Assembly (NCBI GenBank): GCA_943371235.1
Contig: CALRTZ010000024.1
Location: 1 to 45,928, forward strand
Reading direction: 5' to 3'
Source of the DNA: CAJBVG01 sp943371235
GTDB lineage: Bacteria > Bacteroidota > Bacteroidia > Sphingobacteriales > Sphingobacteriaceae
Length of the DNA: 45,928 nt
This document shows, in pieces, positions 1 through 7,051 of this stretch. The translations under genes and the position numbers were made by a program. How positions within the stretch are numbered: the stretch's first letter is position 1; each line of letters begins with the position of its first letter. The notes under the pieces were generated by a model that was not told where the DNA came from, ran no database searches, and worked only from the letters and a program-made list of their open reading frames with translations.

Positions 1-1330
1 ACACGAGAAATTAACATCTGCAGATGTTAATGTGTACAGCATGATTGATACTATTAAAAGCATACCACGTGTTAAAACGGGTGTAAACTTATTTTATACT
101 TTCGTTTCCGGGCATTACACTTGGAACAAAGTAGACATTGGACCTTACCTAAATATTTTAACTTTTAACAACATCGAAGGATATAAGTTACGTCTAGGTG
201 GGAGAACCAATATACAATTTAGCAACCAATACATATTTAGAGGGTACATTGCCTATGGCTTCCGCGATCAACGCTTTAAATACAACATACAAGCCGAGAA
301 AATTATATCTAGAGATTTATGGACTAAAGTAGGGGTGCAACGCAGAGAAGATATAGACCAAGTAGGGGTAACGTTTAGGTATGATGACAGTCCGATATTT
401 GGCGACGATCAAAGCTCTTTGTATGCAACTACTTCGCAAATTACACGATTTGCATTGTTTAACAGAAAAACAGAAACCCGATTTTGGATTGAGCGAGAAT
501 TAAAAAAAGGAATTACCACACGCATTACCTTACAAAATATAGGTTATGAACACTTCTTCGCTAGCACACTTGATTCAATTAACAATTTAGGGCTTTTACA
601 AGAAGATTACACCACCTCAGAAGCAGTAATAGAAACTCGCTTCGCTTGGAATGAATTGCAAGTGTTAGATAATAATAGAAGATATGTAGTGAGTGCGCCA
701 CGCATACCAGTAGTAACGCTACAATATGTAAAGGGGATAAAAAATGTGTTTAATTCTGATTTGAATTACAGTAGGTTCAACGTTAAAATTAACCACCGAA
801 TGCGCTTAGGTTTCCTTGGGTACTCAAGGTATATTGTAAATGCAGGTAAGGTGTTTTCGAATGCGCCGTTTACCTTATTACAAGTACATAGAGGTAATCA
901 AACACCTTTTTTCGCTTATGCCACCTTCAATTTAATGAATTATAATGAGTTCATTAGTGACGAGTACGTATCATTGGATTATGTGCATCATTTCGAAGGT
1001 TTGTTTTTTAACAGGATCCCTTTAATTAGGCAATTAAAATGGAGAGAGCTGGTTTCATTAAGAGCAGTATATGGCACATTAACACCCAAAAATCAATCAA
1101 CCGTAATTTCTAGTTCGTATAGTACTTTAACTAACAAACCATACGTTGAAGCAGGTTTTGGCATAACCAGTATTTTCAGAATTCTGAGAGTCGACTTTGT
1201 GTATAGATTGAGTTATACTGATGATACATACAAACAACAATACGAGCAATTACAAAGAAATAACGGAGTGACCAATCCATATACCATCGACAGATTTGGG
1301 GTTAAGTTCTCTGCACAGTTCAACTTTTAG
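1..1330 (+). CDS. DUF5686-family outer-membrane protein, C-terminal part
   Basis: The open frame enters from the left edge (first full codon at base 2), so the N-terminus is missing; the GTG at 32 is internal. The visible 430-odd residues are rich in alternating aromatic and polar beta-strand sequence and end in FSAQFNF with a terminal Phe, as in outer-membrane barrels. Sequence such as YGFRDQRFKY and the RREDIDQ stretch resembles the barrel of Bacteroidota DUF5686 proteins, which usually carry a carboxypeptidase-like regulatory domain at the N-terminus (outside this window). The substrate is unknown. It is followed by mtaB, which has its own promoter. Confidence 0.7.
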   Translation, partial: HEKLTSADVNVYSMIDTIKSIPRVKTGVNLFYTFVSGHYTWNKVDIGPYLNILTFNNIEGYKLRLGGRTNIQFSNQYIFRGYIAYGFRDQRFKYNIQAEKIISRDLWTKVGVQRREDIDQVGVTFRYDDSPIFGDDQSSLYATTSQITRFALFNRKTETRFWIERELKKGITTRITLQNIGYEHFFASTLDSINNLGLLQEDYTTSEAVIETRFAWNELQVLDNNRRYVVSAPRIPVVTLQYVKGIKNVFNSDLNYSRFNVKINHRMRLGFLGYSRYIVNAGKVFSNAPFTLLQVHRGNQTPFFAYATFNLMNYNEFISDEYVSLDYVHHFEGLFFNRIPLIRQLKWRELVSLRAVYGTLTPKNQSTVISSSYSTLTNKPYVEAGFGITSIFRILRVDFVYRLSYTDDTYKQQYEQLQRNNGVTNPYTIDRFGVKFSAQFNF

Positions 1331-1338
1331 CGTAATTT

Positions 1339-1369
1339 TTGGGCTCGGTCGAGCAATTTCGTACCTTTG
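1339..1369 (+). promoter_or_regulatory. Bacteroidota-type promoter of mtaB
   Basis: A TTG at 1339-1341 and TACCTTTG at 1362-1369 are 20 bases apart, matching the -33 TTTG / -7 TAnnTTTG consensus of Bacteroidota primary sigma factor promoters. The ATG at 1379 is only 9 bases beyond the -7 box, so the transcript would be leaderless or nearly so. Confidence 0.55.
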
Positions 1370-1378
1370 GTGCTTTAT

Positions 1379-2686
1379 ATGAAAAAAGTAGCTTTTTATA
1401 CACTTGGTTGCAAGTTAAATTATTCTGAAACATCGTCTATTGGCCGTTTATTTATAGATAATGGCTATGAGAAAGTAGATTTTCATGAAAAAGCAGACAT
1501 CTATGTTATAAATACGTGCTCTGTTACCGACCATGCTGATAAAAAATGCAGAAAGGTGGTGAAAGAAGCCTTGAAACATTCTCCCGAAGCATACATTGCT
1601 ATCATAGGCTGTTATGCACAATTAAAACCACAAGAAATTTCAGAAATACCAGGAGTAGATATTGTTTTGGGGGCATCGGAGAAATTTCAACTGATGGATT
1701 ACATTGGTGAGCTACAAAAATCGGAAGGCAAAGCAAAAGTATTTCAAAAAACCATTGATGAAGTAGACACCTTTGTTTCTAGTTTTTCTTATGGCGATAG
1801 AACCAGAACTTTTTTAAAAGTACAAGACGGTTGCGATTACTCATGTACGTTTTGCACCATCCCATTAGCAAGAGGAGCAAGCAGGAGCGATACCATTGAA
1901 AACGTAGTGGACAATGCAAAACAAATAGCTTTAACAGGTACAAAAGAAATTGTGTTAACAGGCGTTAACATTGGTGATTTTGGCGATAAAGGAAAATATA
2001 ATTTCTTCGATTTGGTAAAAGCATTAGACGAAGTAGATGGAATTGATCGATTTAGAATTTCGTCTATTGAGCCCAATTTGTTAAGCGACGAAATTATTGA
2101 ATTTGTAGCACAGTCGAAGCGATTTGTACCACACTTCCACATACCTTTACAATCTGGCTCCAATAAAATTTTAGCATTGATGCGCCGAAGGTATAAGCGA
2201 GAATTATATGCTGATAGAGTGGCAAAAATAAAAACGTTAATGCCAGATGCGTGTATTGGAGTGGATGTAATTGTAGGGTTCCCAGGCGAAACAAGAGAAG
2301 ACTTTATTGAAACCTATAATTTTATTAATGAGTTAGATATTTCGTATTTACACGTGTTCACTTATTCAGAAAGAGAAAATACAGTAGCGATAGAGATGGA
2401 AGGCAGCGTACCTGGATCTTCACGTGCAGAACGAAATAAAATGTTGACTATCTTATCAGAAAAAAAACGCCGTAGTTTTTACGAAACACAATTAGGCAAA
2501 GAAGGTGTCGTTTTATTTGAGGCTGATAGTAAAGAGGGTTATATGCATTGTTTCACCAGAAATTATGTGAAAGTAAAAGCCAAATACGATCCAATTTTAG
2601 TAAACGAATTAAAAGAAATTAAACTTGTTAGCATTGCCACCGACGGCGACGTTGAGATAACTGAATCAATTGTCTTTAGTCATTAG
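1379..2686 (+). CDS. mtaB: tRNA (t6A37) methylthiotransferase MtaB
   Basis: Radical-SAM methylthiotransferase that converts t6A to ms2t6A at position 37 of ANN-decoding tRNAs. With the ATG at 1379 the protein has 435 residues. The N-terminal domain carries the three cluster cysteines C11 (TLGCKLNYSE), C47 (INTCSVTD) and C78 (IGCYAQ). The radical-SAM motif CxxxCxxC is C152, C156 and C159 (GCDYSCTFC), and a TRAM-like tail follows. The frame also allows TTG 1367 and GTG 1370, but those lie inside or next to the -7 promoter box, so the ATG is preferred. MiaB is the alternative family; the TLGCKLNYSE and VTDHAD motifs favour MtaB. Confidence 0.9.
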   Translation: MKKVAFYTLGCKLNYSETSSIGRLFIDNGYEKVDFHEKADIYVINTCSVTDHADKKCRKVVKEALKHSPEAYIAIIGCYAQLKPQEISEIPGVDIVLGASEKFQLMDYIGELQKSEGKAKVFQKTIDEVDTFVSSFSYGDRTRTFLKVQDGCDYSCTFCTIPLARGASRSDTIENVVDNAKQIALTGTKEIVLTGVNIGDFGDKGKYNFFDLVKALDEVDGIDRFRISSIEPNLLSDEIIEFVAQSKRFVPHFHIPLQSGSNKILALMRRRYKRELYADRVAKIKTLMPDACIGVDVIVGFPGETREDFIETYNFINELDISYLHVFTYSERENTVAIEMEGSVPGSSRAERNKMLTILSEKKRRSFYETQLGKEGVVLFEADSKEGYMHCFTRNYVKVKAKYDPILVNELKEIKLVSIATDGDVEITESIVFSH

Positions 2687-2712
2687 TAGTTAGTAATTAG
2701 AAAGCACCAATA

Positions 2713-2745
2713 ATTCACAATTCACAATTCACAATTCACAATTCA
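2713..2745. repeat. Heptamer tandem repeat, ATTCACA x4.7
   Basis: Four exact copies of ATTCACA plus a partial fifth lie directly before the lgt start codon at 2748. The preceding 2680-2700 stretch is also repetitive, with TTAGT/ATTAG units. Related heptamers occur at 20673-20714, 32682-32709 and 37883-37944. Confidence 0.85.
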
Positions 2746-2747
2746 AA

Positions 2748-3896
2748 ATGTATCCAACCCTATCCGATTTACTCCGCGACCTTCTTGGAATAAACATTCC
2801 GCTACCTATACAAATGTTTGGGTTTATGGTTGCTATTTCATTTATAGTAGGGCATTACGTGATAACGGCAGAACTGAAACGAAGAAAAGAATTAGGCTAT
2901 TTTAGTCCGATAAAAAGAATTGAAATTACTGGCTTACCAGCTACAAGAAACGAAATTATAAGCAACGCATTTATTGGATTTTTACTTGGTTTTAAATTAG
3001 TTCACATTGCGTTTAACTATACTTTGTTTACTCAAGATCCACCATCAATGGTGTTATCTATGCAAGGTAATTTTTTCGCAGGTATAATTGCTGCTATAGC
3101 CTTAGGATATTATTCATACTACGAGAAAGAAAAAACAAAATTAGAAAAGCCAATTAAAAAAGAATTGACTTTGTACCCGCATGATTTAATGGGAACCATT
3201 ATCGTTATTGCAGCGGTATCCGGATTGTTGGGAGCAAAACTATTTCATAATCTAGAGAACTTCGATTACTTTTTACAAAACCCTATTGATGCCTTACTTT
3301 CTTTTTCTGGACTCACATTTTACGGTGGTTTAATTGTTGCTTCCATCGCTTTGTATTATTACACAAAGAAAAATAACATCCCATTTGTTCATTTTATAGA
3401 TTCAACAGCGCCAGGTTTAATACTCGGATATGCAATTGGAAGAGTAGGCTGTCAGTTATCTGGCGATGGCGATTGGGGAATTGTGAACACACTTGCAAAA
3501 CCTGAAGTTTTATCGTTTTTACCAGACTGGGCATGGGCTTACAAATACCCACATAATGTTTTAGGCGAAGGCGTGCAAATAGCAGGTTGCGTTGGTAAAC
3601 ATTGTGCAGAATTACCTCAAGCAGTATTTCCAACACCTTTGTACGAATCTATTATGGGTTTTGCCATTTTTGGCTTTTTATGGTCAATACGTAAACGAGT
3701 GTTGATACCTGGAATGATATTCTCTATTTATTTATTTTTAAATGGATTGGAGCGTTTTCTTATAGAAAAAATTAGAGTAAACTCGTTATATCATGTATCA
3801 GGATTTTCGTTTACACAAGCTGAATTAATATCAACAATTTTGATGATATTAGGATTAGTGGGGATGTACATATCATTCAAAAAAGCGCGTAAATAA
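2748..3896 (+). CDS. lgt: Prolipoprotein diacylglyceryl transferase
   Basis: Inner-membrane enzyme that transfers diacylglycerol from phosphatidylglycerol to the lipobox cysteine of prelipoproteins, the first step of lipoprotein maturation. The 382-residue protein is longer than the roughly 270 of proteobacterial Lgt, as is usual in Bacteroidota. It has about seven or more hydrophobic segments, the signature GRVGCQLSGDGDWG around residue 230, and a C-terminal NGLERFLIEKIRVN motif typical of Lgt. Its stop overlaps the next start by one base (TAATG), suggesting translational coupling with the GtrA gene. The start sits right behind the heptamer repeat, with no Shine-Dalgarno sequence. Confidence 0.92.
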   Translation: MYPTLSDLLRDLLGINIPLPIQMFGFMVAISFIVGHYVITAELKRRKELGYFSPIKRIEITGLPATRNEIISNAFIGFLLGFKLVHIAFNYTLFTQDPPSMVLSMQGNFFAGIIAAIALGYYSYYEKEKTKLEKPIKKELTLYPHDLMGTIIVIAAVSGLLGAKLFHNLENFDYFLQNPIDALLSFSGLTFYGGLIVASIALYYYTKKNNIPFVHFIDSTAPGLILGYAIGRVGCQLSGDGDWGIVNTLAKPEVLSFLPDWAWAYKYPHNVLGEGVQIAGCVGKHCAELPQAVFPTPLYESIMGFAIFGFLWSIRKRVLIPGMIFSIYLFLNGLERFLIEKIRVNSLYHVSGFSFTQAELISTILMILGLVGMYISFKKARK

Positions 3897-4402
3897 TGGA
3901 ACTTAAAGAAGAGAAGCCCGTTCACATAAAACACCGTAAGCACATTCGTAGTCGATTAAAATCGGCCTCTAAAAATGCTATGCAATTAAAAGGTGTACGT
4001 TATGTATTATCGGGTGGTATTGCAACAGGGGTAGATGTGTTCGCTTTTTTTGTGATGATAAATTACGTATTACACAAAACAGATTTAGTGTTTTACCACA
4101 TACACATTAGTTCACATATTGCATCACTTTGTGTGTCTTTTACTCTAGGTTTAATTACGAATTTCCTCATTACCAAATATTTTGTATTTAGTGATTCTAA
4201 CATACGGGGTCGCGAGCAATTTGTACGGTATATTTTAGTGGCTACTATTACTTTTGTAGGCAATTATTTCATGATGAAATTATTGGTAGAAGTATTTAAT
4301 GTTTGGCCAACATTTGCAAGGTTAATTGCAGTAGGAACCATAGCAGTATTAAGTTTCAGACTACATAAAGTTTTCACTTTCAAAATAAAATTACCACAAT
4401 GA
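3896..4402 (+). CDS. GtrA-family small membrane protein
   Basis: A 168-residue protein with a basic N-terminus (HIKHRKHIRSRLKS) and four predicted membrane segments, fitting the GtrA/DPMS-like family. Members are thought to help move lipid-linked sugars across the inner membrane or support glycosyltransferases. Features seen include RYVLSGGIATGVDVFAFF in the first helix, NFLITKYFVFSD before the third and a C-terminal FRLHKVFTFK. It overlaps lgt by one base and the next gene by four (ATGA). No glycosyltransferase is adjacent, so its partner is not visible here. Confidence 0.8.
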   Translation: MELKEEKPVHIKHRKHIRSRLKSASKNAMQLKGVRYVLSGGIATGVDVFAFFVMINYVLHKTDLVFYHIHISSHIASLCVSFTLGLITNFLITKYFVFSDSNIRGREQFVRYILVATITFVGNYFMMKLLVEVFNVWPTFARLIAVGTIAVLSFRLHKVFTFKIKLPQ

Positions 4403-5193
4403 AAAATTATTTAAGCATCGCATTACAAGTAGAAAAATTATGTAAAGAAACAGGTGCTTATATTTTACAACAAGCCAAAGAATTTGAGAGTGGTAAAATA
4501 GAATACAAAGGGAAAAACGACTTGGTTTCTTATGTTGATAAAACTGCCGAAACCCTATTGGTAAAAGGACTTTCGGAGATATTACCAGAGGCTGGTTTTC
4601 TAACTGAAGAACAAACCATTAAAACAGATCAGAAAGAATATACCTGGATCATCGACCCTCTAGATGGTACTACAAATTTCATACACGGCTTACCCATTTT
4701 TGCAATTAGTATAGGGCTAGAGTATCAACAAAAAATTGTAGTGGGTATTGTATACGAAATAAATAAGGACGAAATGTTTAGAGCCTCTAAAAATGATGGA
4801 GCTTTTTTAAACGGCAATAAAATTAGTTGCACTCAAACAGAAAATATAAACGATACTTTATTAGCAACTGGTTTTCCTTATTATAATTTCGATTTATTAC
4901 CAAATTACATCAATTTATTTTCTGCATTAATGAAAGAAACGCACGGATTACGCAGGCTGGGAAGTGCAGCGGTTGATCTTGCTTATGTTGCCTGTGGTAG
5001 GTTCGATGGTTATTTCGAATACAACTTAAATGCTTGGGATGTAGCAGGTGGAGCCCTATTAGTAGAAGAAGCAGGAGGGCAGTGCATCGATTTTAAAGGT
5101 GGCGATGATTTTATACATGGCCGTTCTATTATTGTAGGCAACGAACAAGTTTGCCAAGCTATTTTAGCCGAAGCAAAAAAGCACGGTTTTTAA
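4399..5193 (+). CDS. Inositol monophosphatase family protein (SuhB-like)
   Basis: Mg2+-dependent sugar-phosphate phosphatase of 264 residues, the usual size for the family. Metal ligands are visible as E70 (TEEQ), D86 and D89 (DPLDGTTNF), and the second family signature AWDVAGGALLVEEAGG lies near residue 210. The substrate could be myo-inositol-1-phosphate or a related phosphate (CysQ-like 3'-phosphoadenosine phosphates are possible); sequence alone does not decide. The ATG overlaps the GtrA stop by four bases, so it belongs to the lgt run. Confidence 0.88.
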   Translation: MKNYLSIALQVEKLCKETGAYILQQAKEFESGKIEYKGKNDLVSYVDKTAETLLVKGLSEILPEAGFLTEEQTIKTDQKEYTWIIDPLDGTTNFIHGLPIFAISIGLEYQQKIVVGIVYEINKDEMFRASKNDGAFLNGNKISCTQTENINDTLLATGFPYYNFDLLPNYINLFSALMKETHGLRRLGSAAVDLAYVACGRFDGYFEYNLNAWDVAGGALLVEEAGGQCIDFKGGDDFIHGRSIIVGNEQVCQAILAEAKKHGF

Positions 5194-5210
5194 CCAGAAA
5201 TATTATTTTA

Positions 5211-6422
5211 ATGGACAATTCTAAATTTTCAAAATACCATATTTTCATCATTGCCATTTTAACCATTACCGTATTTACGGTAGTGTTAGATTTTATGGTT
5301 CTCTCGCCATTAGGTGCGCAATTATTGCGTTTGCTAAACATTAGTACGGGGCAATTTGGATTGGTGGTTTCCGTGTACGCATTAAGTGCCGGAGCATCTG
5401 GTTTGTTGGCTGCAGGCTTTGCAGATAAGTACGATCGTAAAAAATTATTACTCTTTTTTTATGCAGGTTTTATAATAGGAACTCTAATGTGTGGTTTCGC
5501 CAATACCTATAATTTATTATTAGTAGCCAGAATTATTACCGGTATTTTTGGAGGAGTAATTTCTTCCATATCATTTGCTATTATCACCGATTTATTCCCA
5601 ATTGAAAAACGTGGTAGGGTAATGGGTTTTGTACAACTGTCGTTTGCAGTTAGTCAGGTAATAGGCATACCTGTTGGCTTGTATTTAGCACATTTGTATG
5701 ATTGGCATACACCATTTATAGCAATCGTAATGCTAAGTGTGGTAGTGTTTTTTGCCATTTGGAAATGGATGCAACCTATTAATAAACACATTGGTTTATA
5801 TAAAGATAAAAATGCATTTGTACACTTATACCAAACCATCACCAATAAACAATATTTAAAAGGGTTCAGTGCTACGGCTTTACTCTCTTTAGGAGGTTTT
5901 ATGTTGATGCCTTTCTCTGCAGCATTTTTGGTTTACAACATAAAAATAACCGAAGCGCAATTGCCGCTAGTGTTTATGTTTACAGGTATTTGTACGATGA
6001 TTGCTGGCCCACTTATTGGTAAATTTACCGATCAGTTTGGTAAGTATCGCATGTTTACTTTTGGTACCATTGTATCTATTATAATGGTATACATTTATAC
6101 CAATATGGTAGAGTTACCGATGTACCAAGTCATCATTATCAATTGCATTTTATTTATAGGAATTACTTCTCGAATGATTTCTGGCTCGGCTTTAATGACT
6201 GCAGTACCCGAAGCACAAGACCGTGGTGCTTTTATGGGCATCAACTCATCTATACAACAAATTGCAGGAGGTATTGCAAGCTTATTTGCAGGTTTTATTG
6301 TAGTACAATCTGCCAATCAAAGTTTACAACATTTTAACTGGCTAGGTTACGTAGTAATTGTTACAATGATCGTTTGTTTATGGATGATGTATGTAGTACA
6401 CAAATACGTTGCTTCTCGTTAG
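5211..6422 (+). CDS. MFS transporter
   Basis: A 403-residue major facilitator with about twelve membrane helices. The loop 2-3 signature is visible as GFADKYDRKKLLLF, and its counterpart GKFTDQFGKYRMF lies in the second half. The family resembles the DHA-type drug or sugar-efflux exporters; the substrate is unknown. The frame is open from 5151, but those 60 bases lie inside the phosphatase gene and encode no membrane or conserved sequence, so the ATG at 5211 (MDNSKFSKYHIF), 17 bases after the preceding stop, is chosen. Its stop TAG lies in the first unit of an octamer repeat. Confidence 0.85.
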   Translation: MDNSKFSKYHIFIIAILTITVFTVVLDFMVLSPLGAQLLRLLNISTGQFGLVVSVYALSAGASGLLAAGFADKYDRKKLLLFFYAGFIIGTLMCGFANTYNLLLVARIITGIFGGVISSISFAIITDLFPIEKRGRVMGFVQLSFAVSQVIGIPVGLYLAHLYDWHTPFIAIVMLSVVVFFAIWKWMQPINKHIGLYKDKNAFVHLYQTITNKQYLKGFSATALLSLGGFMLMPFSAAFLVYNIKITEAQLPLVFMFTGICTMIAGPLIGKFTDQFGKYRMFTFGTIVSIIMVYIYTNMVELPMYQVIIINCILFIGITSRMISGSALMTAVPEAQDRGAFMGINSSIQQIAGGIASLFAGFIVVQSANQSLQHFNWLGYVVIVTMIVCLWMMYVVHKYVASR

Positions 6423-6452
6423 CACACTAGCATACTACCACACTAGCACACT
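6421..6452. repeat. Octamer tandem repeat, AGCACACT x4
   Basis: Four 8-base units AGCACACT, AGCATACT, ACCACACT and AGCACACT fill the gap between two convergent genes. The first unit contains the end of the MFS stop codon and the last contains the start of the thioesterase stop codon on the other strand. Confidence 0.85.
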
Positions 6453-6960
6453 AAATAAAAAGTGCTTTCAACTCCTTTGCGTCATCTGGTTTCATTTTAC
6501 CAGCTAATACCAAGCGTAATTGGCGGCGGCGTAATGCTGCATCGTATAACTTTTGTTCATCATCGTTAGATGGTTTTACCAATGGCACCGGTATGGGGCG
6601 CCCAGTTTGGTCAACTGCCACAAAGGTGTAAAATGCTTCGTTGCTTTTAGATTTTGATCCCGATGGTATGTTTTCTGCCCATACTTCTAATCGTATTTCC
6701 ATAGAAGAATTAAAAGAGCGTGTAATGTTGGCAATAATTGTAACTACATCACCTAATTTAATTGGTTCTTTAAACGAAACGTTATCTACAGATGCCGTAA
6801 CTACAATTCTATTGCAATGCTTTTGAGCCGTTATAGCAGCAGCTATATCCATTAAATGGAGCAAACGCCCTCCCATTAAATTGTTTAATGTATTTGTGTC
6901 GTTTGGCAAAACCAATTCGTTCATAATGGTTTGCGATTCTGATGGTGATTTAGATATCAT
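6451..6960 (-). CDS. Acyl-CoA thioesterase, hotdog fold (BACH/YciA-like)
   Basis: A 169-residue single-hotdog protein that should hydrolyse acyl-CoA to free acid and CoA. The family pattern is clear: NTLNNLMGGRLLHLMDIAAA (the helix with the catalytic acidic residue), VTASVDNVSFKEPIKLGD, and a beta strand with NEAFYTFVAVD. The frame extends upstream to 7194, but that part overlaps the divergent patatin gene and is not conserved-looking, so the start at 6960 (MISKSPSES) is chosen. A TATATTTG box lies 18 bases upstream of it. Confidence 0.85.
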   Translation of the reverse strand: MISKSPSESQTIMNELVLPNDTNTLNNLMGGRLLHLMDIAAAITAQKHCNRIVVTASVDNVSFKEPIKLGDVVTIIANITRSFNSSMEIRLEVWAENIPSGSKSKSNEAFYTFVAVDQTGRPIPVPLVKPSNDDEQKLYDAALRRRQLRLVLAGKMKPDDAKELKALFI

Positions 6961-6978
6961 TTTATTTTTATTCTGATG

Positions 6979-6986
6979 CAAATATA
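6979..6986 (-). promoter_or_regulatory. TAnnTTTG -7 box for the thioesterase gene
   Basis: On the minus strand this reads TATATTTG, 18 bases before the start codon at 6960. No clear TTG is found at the expected -33 position, so the call rests on the -7 box alone. Confidence 0.35.
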
Positions 6987-7051
6987 ACATCAATAGTGCA
7001 GGAATATACTTTTTCAGCACGATAATTGTTATATTGTAGCATCCTTTACAC

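Noticed and set aside
1837..2294. Antisense frames of 108 and 66 codons inside mtaB
   Set aside because: They lie opposite conserved radical-SAM sequence, show no domain or start signal, and are shadows of the coding strand.
2713..2745. Repeats as a CRISPR array
   Set aside because: Units are 7 bases without spacers; no cas genes are present.
6143..6337. Plus-strand frame of 64 codons inside the MFS gene
   Set aside because: It is a +1 shadow of a membrane protein, Cys- and Tyr-rich without pattern, and has no separate start context.
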